From positions 1 through 17,708 of the forward strand of contig WRCT01000016.1 of NCBI GenBank assembly GCA_009783775.1: a stretch of 17,708 nucleotides of DNA. Direction: 5' to 3'. Positions 13,027 to 17,708 of the stretch are shown piece after piece. The position numbers and the translations under genes are program-made. This DNA comes from Clostridiales bacterium (GTDB taxonomy: Bacteria > Bacillota > Clostridia > Christensenellales > CAG-138). Positions within the stretch are counted from its first letter, which is position 1, and each line of letters begins with the position of its first letter. The notes below the pieces were generated by a model. The model did no database searches and was not told where the DNA came from. It saw nothing but the letters and a program-made list of their open reading frames with translations.

Positions 13027-13040
13027 TTATGCAAGTTATT

Positions 13041-13072
13041 GGGCTCTCAAAAAGTGTACTTTTTGAGAGCCC
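13041..13072 (+). terminator. 32-bp perfect hairpin, probable (bidirectional?) terminator behind xdhC
   Basis: GGGCTCTCAAAAAGT and ACTTTTTGAGAGCCC form a perfect 15-bp stem around GT. On the plus strand ATTATTTTCT follows, a moderate U-rich tail that favours termination of the short plus transcript. On the minus strand it sits 20 bases behind the xdhC stop and is followed by AATAACTT. It could therefore also stabilise or end the xdh mRNA, but lacks a true U-run in that direction. Confidence 0.6.
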
Positions 13073-13091
13073 ATTATTTTCTGCTGTCAAA

Positions 13092-13550
13092 CTATTGCTT
13101 CAACGACTGTATCGCCTCGGACATGGCCTTGTAGCCGCCGCAGCGGCAGAGGTGGCCGCCAAGGGCCTCCATGACCTGCGTTTCTGAGGGGTTCGGATAG
13201 CGGCCCAATAGGGCCTTTGACGCCACCAGCATACCCGGAATGCAAAAGCCGCATTGCACCGCGCTGTGGTCGATAAAGGCCTGTTGCAGGGGGTGGAGTG
13301 CGCCGTCCGTGGCGATGCCCTCTACGGTGAGGATCTCCGCGCCGTCCGCCTCAAGGGCGAGGATAATGCAGGAGCGAACGGGTTTGCCGTTCAGCAGCAC
13401 GGTGCAGGCGCCGCACTCGCCGTTTTCGCAGCCGCTCTTTGTGCCGGTGAGCCCTGCCTCGTCACGGATAAATTGTAGCAGGGTCATGGTCGTGTCGACC
13501 GTCGCTTGATAGGCCAGGCCGTTGATGGTGATCGTTACCTGTTTATCCAT
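13092..13550 (-). CDS. Molybdenum hydroxylase 2Fe-2S subunit (XdhC/CoxS type)
   Basis: Electron-transfer subunit of a xanthine dehydrogenase-family enzyme, carrying two 2Fe-2S clusters. The 152-residue protein has a plant-ferredoxin-like domain with Cys41, Cys46, Cys49 and Cys61 (GCENGECGACT...SC). An alpha-helical domain has Cys100, Cys103, Cys135 and Cys137 (QCGFC...CRC). All eight cluster ligands are present. I prefer ATG 13550 over GTG 13559 because GGGAGG lies 8 bases before the ATG and overlaps the GTG region. The start overlaps the stop of the FAD subunit by 8 bases, indicating translational coupling. It is the last gene of the cluster and is followed by a hairpin. Confidence 0.93.
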   Translation of the reverse strand: MDKQVTITINGLAYQATVDTTMTLLQFIRDEAGLTGTKSGCENGECGACTVLLNGKPVRSCIILALEADGAEILTVEGIATDGALHPLQQAFIDHSAVQCGFCIPGMLVASKALLGRYPNPSETQVMEALGGHLCRCGGYKAMSEAIQSLKQ

Positions 13551-14397
13551 TGCAAGCACCTCCCGTCAATTCTTCAATGCCCATTTGGATCAGTTCTCCG
13601 ACCATGGCGCGCTTGTACTCCGGCGAGGCACGCATACTGCTGCGCCTGGGGTGCACGGTTTCGAGCGTGGCGGCGATGGCTTGCTGCAAGCGTTCTGGGG
13701 TATAGGGGCCCGCGTTGAGAATTTCCTCCGCCGCTTTTGCGCGGGCGACTGTGGGCCAGGCCGCGCCGAAGGCGATACGGAAGTTGCTTTTGCCCTCGCA
13801 ATAAATACCCGCGCTGATGCCGGAGAGGTCCATGCCCTTGACGCGGCTGCAGCGGTAGTATTTGCTTTTGGCGTTGGGGTTGGGCGTCTTTAGGTTCACG
13901 CCCAGCAGGACTTCACCCTCTTGTAAATCGACGCGCCCGGGGCCCAGCAGGAAGGATTCGAGCGTGGACACACGGGTGCCGGAACGGCCGGCCACGACCA
14001 CGTCGGCGTCATAGAGCAACAGGCCCGGCACGGAGTCCGCAGAGGGCGAGCCGTTGCAGATATTGCCGCCGATGGTCGCGCGAAGGCGGATCTCGTAACA
14101 GCCGATACGGCCCGCGCCTTCGACCAGCGCGTGGTAGACCTGGGTGAGCGGGTGTTCCACGACCTCCTGAATCGGCTCGGCGGCGCCGATGAAAATGCCG
14201 CCGGGTATCGCGTAGATACCGTGCAGTTCGGGCACGTTCTTGATGTCGATCAGCAGAGCGGGTTCGGCCTTGTTTTCCTTCATGACCAGCACGAGGTCCG
14301 TGCCGCCCGCGAGCAGTTTGGCGCCCGGCGTTTGGTTTAGCTCCAGCAAACGTTGCAGGGTCGTTGGTTTTTCATAGGGACAGGCGTTTAAGATCAC
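13543..14397 (-). CDS. Molybdenum hydroxylase FAD-binding subunit (XdhB/CoxM type)
   Basis: Passes electrons from the 2Fe-2S clusters to NAD or another acceptor through FAD. The 284-residue protein has the FAD-binding AGGTDL motif (30-35) and the second FAD motif TIGGNICNGSPSADS (108-122), followed by the CO dehydrogenase flavoprotein C-terminal domain with FGAAWPTVARA. The start is GTG 14397, overlapping the stop of the large subunit as GTGA, with AAAGGCGG upstream. Length and motifs are typical. Subunit order large-FAD-FeS is common for this family in Clostridia. Nothing in this subunit reveals the substrate. Confidence 0.93.
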   Translation of the reverse strand: MILNACPYEKPTTLQRLLELNQTPGAKLLAGGTDLVLVMKENKAEPALLIDIKNVPELHGIYAIPGGIFIGAAEPIQEVVEHPLTQVYHALVEGAGRIGCYEIRLRATIGGNICNGSPSADSVPGLLLYDADVVVAGRSGTRVSTLESFLLGPGRVDLQEGEVLLGVNLKTPNPNAKSKYYRCSRVKGMDLSGISAGIYCEGKSNFRIAFGAAWPTVARAKAAEEILNAGPYTPERLQQAIAATLETVHPRRSSMRASPEYKRAMVGELIQMGIEELTGGACNG

Positions 14398-16712
14398 TTG
14401 GGTTCACCGCCTTTCAGGGTTGTGATGATCCGGTCCGGCGAGGCGGGCAGGTCGTGAAAGTCCAGGCCCGTCGCGTCGCGCAGGGCGTTGAGGAAGGCGG
14501 GGACCGTGCCCACGCAGCCGTGCTCCCCTATCCCCTTCGCACCGTAGGGGCCGGATTCCTCCGGCGTTTGCACGAAGAATACCTCCGTTTGGCACGCGAT
14601 GTCCTCGATGCCCGGGATCTTATAATCGACCAGCGTGTCATTGCGCACGCGGCCCGTTTTTTCGTCAAAGATAATGGTTTCGCTGGTCGCGCTGCCCAGG
14701 GCCATCAACATGGCGCCGGCCACCTGTTCGGTCGCCAGCACGGGGTTGATGATCGTGCCCGCGTCGATGGCGTTCATGAGGCGCAGCACGGTCGTTTCAC
14801 CCGTGCGGGTATCCACTTCCAGCTCCACGCCCACGCAGCCGAAGGTCCAGTCCGCCGCCGCGTTGGTTTGGCCGGTATCCAAATCGGGGTTCTGCACGCC
14901 CTGCGCGACAAAGTTACCCTGGCCGAAGAAGGGTCGGGTGATGGCTGTGCCGTCCAGATTGCGCAGGCCCGTGGCGAAGTCGGCAAGCGGGATTTCCTGC
15001 CCGTTGAAACTGACCGCGCCCTTGGCGTAGGCCACTTGATCGGGCGTAGTGGCAAAGACCTTCGCGGCCTCGGTTTTTAAGTTGCGCTTGAAATCGGCGG
15101 CGGCCAGCAGCACGGCGTTGCCCGAGCCCCAGGTGCTGCGGCTGGCGACCGTTTGCCAGTCGTAGGGCGAGGAGAAGGTGTCGACGGAGGTTTTGAACAA
15201 GACCCTCTCGAAGGGCAGGTCCAGCGCCTCGGCCGCGATCTGCGAGAGGGCGGTGTGCAGGCCCTGGCCCATGTCCACCGCGCCGACGGAGAGCGTGAGG
15301 CTGCCGTCCGCGTTGAGCTTGATCAGCGCGCCCGACTGGGCGTTGGATGGCATACAGGGCGTTTTCATATAGGCCGCCATGCCGCGCCCGACGAGACAAT
15401 GCGACTTTGCTTTGGGCAACGGTTGGCCCCAGAGTTTGTCTGTGATAATACGCGCGCACTCGCGCACATTGCCGTTGCTCGCGTGCATGACCTGGCCGAT
15501 CCCGTTGGCCTCGCCCGCCTGGAGCAGGTTTTTCATGCGGAGTTCGGCCGGCGTCATATTCAGCTTGCGTGCCGCCTCGTCCATCAGGCGCTCGATGGAG
15601 AGGTGCGCCTCGGGATGGCCGTAGCCGCGGAAGGCGCCGATGGGCTGCGTATTGGTGTAGACGCCGTAGACGTCGAGCTGCAGGTCGGGCACGATGTAGG
15701 GGCCCGAGCCGGAGAGCGCGGTGCCCGTGAGCACGTTGATCGCGTAGTCCGCGTTGCCGCCGCTGGCCTGCACGCATTGGCCGATCATGGCGAGTAACTT
15801 GCCCGCGCGATCAAAGCCCAGCTTATAATGCGCCTTGATATTGCGGCCGTGGGTCGCGCCGCTGAACATCTCCTCGCGGGAAAGCAGCAGGCGCACGAAC
15901 TTGCCGGGCACGTGTTTGGCGACGCAGGCCACAAGCGCCTCGATCGTGATATCCGATTTGCCGCCGAAACCGCCGCCCAAGAAGGGCGCGATGACCTGGA
16001 TCCTGCCATAGGGGATTTCGAGCAGTTCGGAGATCGTCGTCTGCACCACAAAGGGCGCCTGGGTCGTGGCGTACATGATCATCGAGCCGTCGTGTCCGTA
16101 TTTGGCCACGGCGCAATGGGGTTCCATTTGGACGTGCACGGCGGGCGGGAAGTAATAATCCCCTTCCACCACGCAGTCCGCCTGTTGCATGACCTGCTCC
16201 GCATTGCCCTTGCGCACCTTAAAATGCTGGTAGGTGTTGTGGCCCACGCGGCGGACGAAGGGCAGGGTCTTGTAATCCATCATGTTTTCATGAATGACGG
16301 GCGAGGATGGGTCCATTGCGGCAAGCGGATCCTGCACAAAGGGCAGGATCTCGTAGTCCACGACAATGGCACGCGCGGCTTTCTCTGCCTCGCGCTCGGT
16401 GCGCGCGACCACGGCGGCGACCGGCTCGCCGACATAGCGGACCTTGTCGCGCGCGATCGGATGCTGATCGTGGATCGCCACGCCAAATGGGCCGGGCACA
16501 TCCGCGCCGGTGACGATCTTCACCACACCGGACATGGCCAGGGCCGCCCCTGCGTCAATGCTTAAAATGCGCGCATGGGCGTGCGGCGAGCGCAGCACCT
16601 TGATGTGCAGCAAGTTCGGGAAACGCATATCGGCGGTATAGACGGTCGCGCCCGTCGCTTTCTCCGCGCCGTCTATCTTGCGCTTGTTGCTTCCCACCGT
16701 ATGAAAGGCCAT
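14394..16712 (-). CDS. Xanthine dehydrogenase-family molybdopterin-binding subunit
   Basis: Catalytic subunit that binds the molybdopterin cofactor and hydroxylates an N-heterocycle or aldehyde. The 772-residue protein opens with VGSNKRKIDGAEKATGATVYTAD, the aldehyde oxidase/xanthine dehydrogenase a/b hammerhead. Cofactor motifs are GGGFGGK (246-252), GAFRGYGHPEAH (359-370), MGQGLHT (481-487) and GAKGIGEHG (724-732), with the catalytic glutamate at 730. The GAFRGYG loop differs from the AYRCSF loop of CO dehydrogenase, so this is a xanthine dehydrogenase-type enzyme. Xanthine, hypoxanthine, nicotinate or another heterocycle all remain possible. ATG 16712 follows CGAGGT, 17 bases behind the amidohydrolase stop. 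Cofactor-insertion genes are not in the window. Confidence 0.93.
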   Translation of the reverse strand: MAFHTVGSNKRKIDGAEKATGATVYTADMRFPNLLHIKVLRSPHAHARILSIDAGAALAMSGVVKIVTGADVPGPFGVAIHDQHPIARDKVRYVGEPVAAVVARTEREAEKAARAIVVDYEILPFVQDPLAAMDPSSPVIHENMMDYKTLPFVRRVGHNTYQHFKVRKGNAEQVMQQADCVVEGDYYFPPAVHVQMEPHCAVAKYGHDGSMIMYATTQAPFVVQTTISELLEIPYGRIQVIAPFLGGGFGGKSDITIEALVACVAKHVPGKFVRLLLSREEMFSGATHGRNIKAHYKLGFDRAGKLLAMIGQCVQASGGNADYAINVLTGTALSGSGPYIVPDLQLDVYGVYTNTQPIGAFRGYGHPEAHLSIERLMDEAARKLNMTPAELRMKNLLQAGEANGIGQVMHASNGNVRECARIITDKLWGQPLPKAKSHCLVGRGMAAYMKTPCMPSNAQSGALIKLNADGSLTLSVGAVDMGQGLHTALSQIAAEALDLPFERVLFKTSVDTFSSPYDWQTVASRSTWGSGNAVLLAAADFKRNLKTEAAKVFATTPDQVAYAKGAVSFNGQEIPLADFATGLRNLDGTAITRPFFGQGNFVAQGVQNPDLDTGQTNAAADWTFGCVGVELEVDTRTGETTVLRLMNAIDAGTIINPVLATEQVAGAMLMALGSATSETIIFDEKTGRVRNDTLVDYKIPGIEDIACQTEVFFVQTPEESGPYGAKGIGEHGCVGTVPAFLNALRDATGLDFHDLPASPDRIITTLKGGEPK

Positions 16713-16729
16713 AGATACCTCGATTCTGT

Positions 16730-17708
16730 TTAGGACTGGGAGATCACTTTCCCGTTTTTGATGACGAACGCGGGCGCCTGGTGCGTCCAGATCGCGTGAT
16801 AGACGTCCGGCTCGCGCAGCACCACGAGGTCCGCGTTACCGCCGACTTCGAGCACGTGGTTCTTCATGCCCAGCACCTTGGCGGCCGAGACGGTGATCAT
16901 ATCCCAGAGCAGTTCCATATCGGCGAAGGTGGTCATCCACAGCAGGTGACAGGCCAAAAAGGCGATCTGCTGCATATTGCACATACCGAAGGGATAATAG
17001 GCGTCGGCGACGTCGTCCTGACCCAGGGCCACGGGCACGCCCGCCGCCAGCAGGTCGCGCACGCGCAGGTGCAGGGGGCCGGTGTGCGGGTCGGTGACAA
17101 AGCCCGTGCCGGACTTTAAGGCAAGGGTGACGATTTTTCTGAAGTAGTTTTCGTTGTACAGCGACATCGCGCGGCAGTGCTGGGCGGTGAACCGGCCCTG
17201 CCAGCCTTTTTCGATGACCTTGAGCATCGCCATTTCCAGTGTGCGCTCGTCCGCGTCGCCCACGTCGTCAAGCAGCATGGAGACGTCCTTGTTATACTTC
17301 ACGGCCAGGTCGAACATCTTGTCGATATGGTCCTGCTCGTCCGCCCGCGTGAACTCGATCCACGGAATGCCGCCCGCGACGTCCGCGCCTAAAGCCATGG
17401 CCTCGTCGACCAGTTCCGCCGCGCCCGGTTCGCGCGCCACGCCGTCCTGCGGGAAGGCGACGACTTGCAGTTCGACTTTGTCCTTGTATTCCTCGCGGGC
17501 CTTGAGCAGGGCTTTCACGCCCTCGAGCTTGGCCTTGCTGTCCACGTCCGCGAAGGCGCGGATATGCGTGTTGCCGTACTTGACCGCGAGATCGCAGACC
17601 TTGCGCACATTGGGCAGAATCCATTTTTCGTCGTAGCTTTCCTTAAAATCGGCCGCGCGCTCGATCGCCGTCATCGCGCCGCCCATGCCGCCCGTGTGGT
17701 ATTCGCCC
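16730..17708 (-). CDS. CodA-like amidohydrolase (cytosine deaminase family), 5' end outside window
   Basis: Amidohydrolase-superfamily protein resembling cytosine deaminase over its whole visible length (about 325 residues). The frame is open to the window end, so the N-terminal HxH metal site is not visible. Numbered from ATG 17686, conserved parts are ELQVVAFPQDG (72-82, with the substrate-binding Gln), GADVAGGIPWIEFTR (100-114), TAQHCRAM (167-174, the catalytic-His region), GQDDVADAYYPFG (222-234, the metal Asp) and VGGNADLVVL (281-290). Where E. coli CodA has VHCDEIDD, with metal ligand His214 and catalytic Glu217, this protein reads MLLDDVGD (137-144). The histidine is replaced by Leu and the glutamate by Asp. 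The cognate RTHVD is also IRAFAD. Activity is therefore uncertain. It lies 17 bp before the xdh large subunit, implying a shared N-heterocycle pathway. Confidence 0.85.
   Translation of the reverse strand, partial: GEYHTGGMGGAMTAIERAADFKESYDEKWILPNVRKVCDLAVKYGNTHIRAFADVDSKAKLEGVKALLKAREEYKDKVELQVVAFPQDGVAREPGAAELVDEAMALGADVAGGIPWIEFTRADEQDHIDKMFDLAVKYNKDVSMLLDDVGDADERTLEMAMLKVIEKGWQGRFTAQHCRAMSLYNENYFRKIVTLALKSGTGFVTDPHTGPLHLRVRDLLAAGVPVALGQDDVADAYYPFGMCNMQQIAFLACHLLWMTTFADMELLWDMITVSAAKVLGMKNHVLEVGGNADLVVLREPDVYHAIWTHQAPAFVIKNGKVISQS

Larger units (their letters stand above)
12901..13083. repeat. ~180-bp non-coding AT-rich element with palindromic ends
   Basis: This stretch fills the gap between xdhC and the LRR gene and is visibly AT-rich against GC-rich neighbours. 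Its ends are imperfect inverted copies. The left end reads ATGGGC, then TCTCAAAAGTGTAC and TTTTTGA (12903-12930). The right end read inward on the minus strand gives ATGGGC, then TCTCAAAAAGTACAC and TTTTTGA. AGAAAATAATGGG (12947-12959 region) is also repeated inverted at 13071-13083. ACAGCA lies just outside both ends in inverted orientation. No transposase or plausible gene is inside. It is best described as a MITE-like insertion; I do not recognise its family. Confidence 0.6.

Noticed and set aside
12875..13090. 71-codon minus-strand frame across the AT-rich element
   Set aside because: It spans both hairpins of the repeat element, lacks a ribosome site and has no protein-like features.

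Overview
The window looks like a GC-rich Firmicutes chromosome (Clostridia, probably close to Oscillospirales). The evidence is the Asp23 / AmaP / DUF2273 trio, which is essentially restricted to Firmicutes, followed by the classical clostridial order nusB-xseA-xseB-ispA-dxs-tlyA-nadK-argR-recN. Intergenic repeats resemble families I remember from gut Firmicutes. Every protein gene lies on the minus strand, so transcription runs from high to low coordinates. The lineage assignment is inference from gene content and order; no rRNA or other marker is present.

Layout in transcription order. (1) 17708-13092: a CodA-like amidohydrolase cut by the window edge, then the three subunits of a molybdenum hydroxylase of the xanthine dehydrogenase family (molybdopterin, FAD and 2Fe-2S subunits). 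Overlapping or closely spaced genes point to one operon for oxidation and hydrolysis of an N-heterocycle. (2) 13083-12901: a non-coding, AT-rich, repeat-ended element. It carries a strong predicted plus-strand promoter and a 32-bp perfect hairpin. (3) 12878-12282: a small secreted leucine-rich-repeat protein ending in a degenerate dockerin half. (4) 12275-10908: an excellent sigma-A promoter driving asp23-amaP-DUF2273, which overlaps nusB. (5) 10911-6254: nusB-xseA-xseB-ispA-dxs, joining antitermination, exonuclease VII and the start of isoprenoid synthesis. At all five 3' ends a short repeat (four heptanucleotide arrays and one palindromic repeat) supplies the stop codon and last residues. 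(6) 6253-2605: an apparent insertion between dxs and tlyA. It holds a 1055-residue secreted repeat/Ig/dockerin protein, an internally deleted paralogue, a 156-bp direct repeat (about 91% identical) and several REP-like palindromes. (7) 2538-1: tlyA, nadK (its own promoter abuts the start codon), argR and the 5' end of recN.

The housekeeping parts are ordinary. The points that deserve a second look are the dockerin insertion and its deletion remnant, the repeat-derived gene ends, the promoter-plus-hairpin element behind the xdh operon, and the amidohydrolase lacking an expected metal ligand. I do not see a defence system, CRISPR array, tRNA, rRNA or recognisable transposase in the window.
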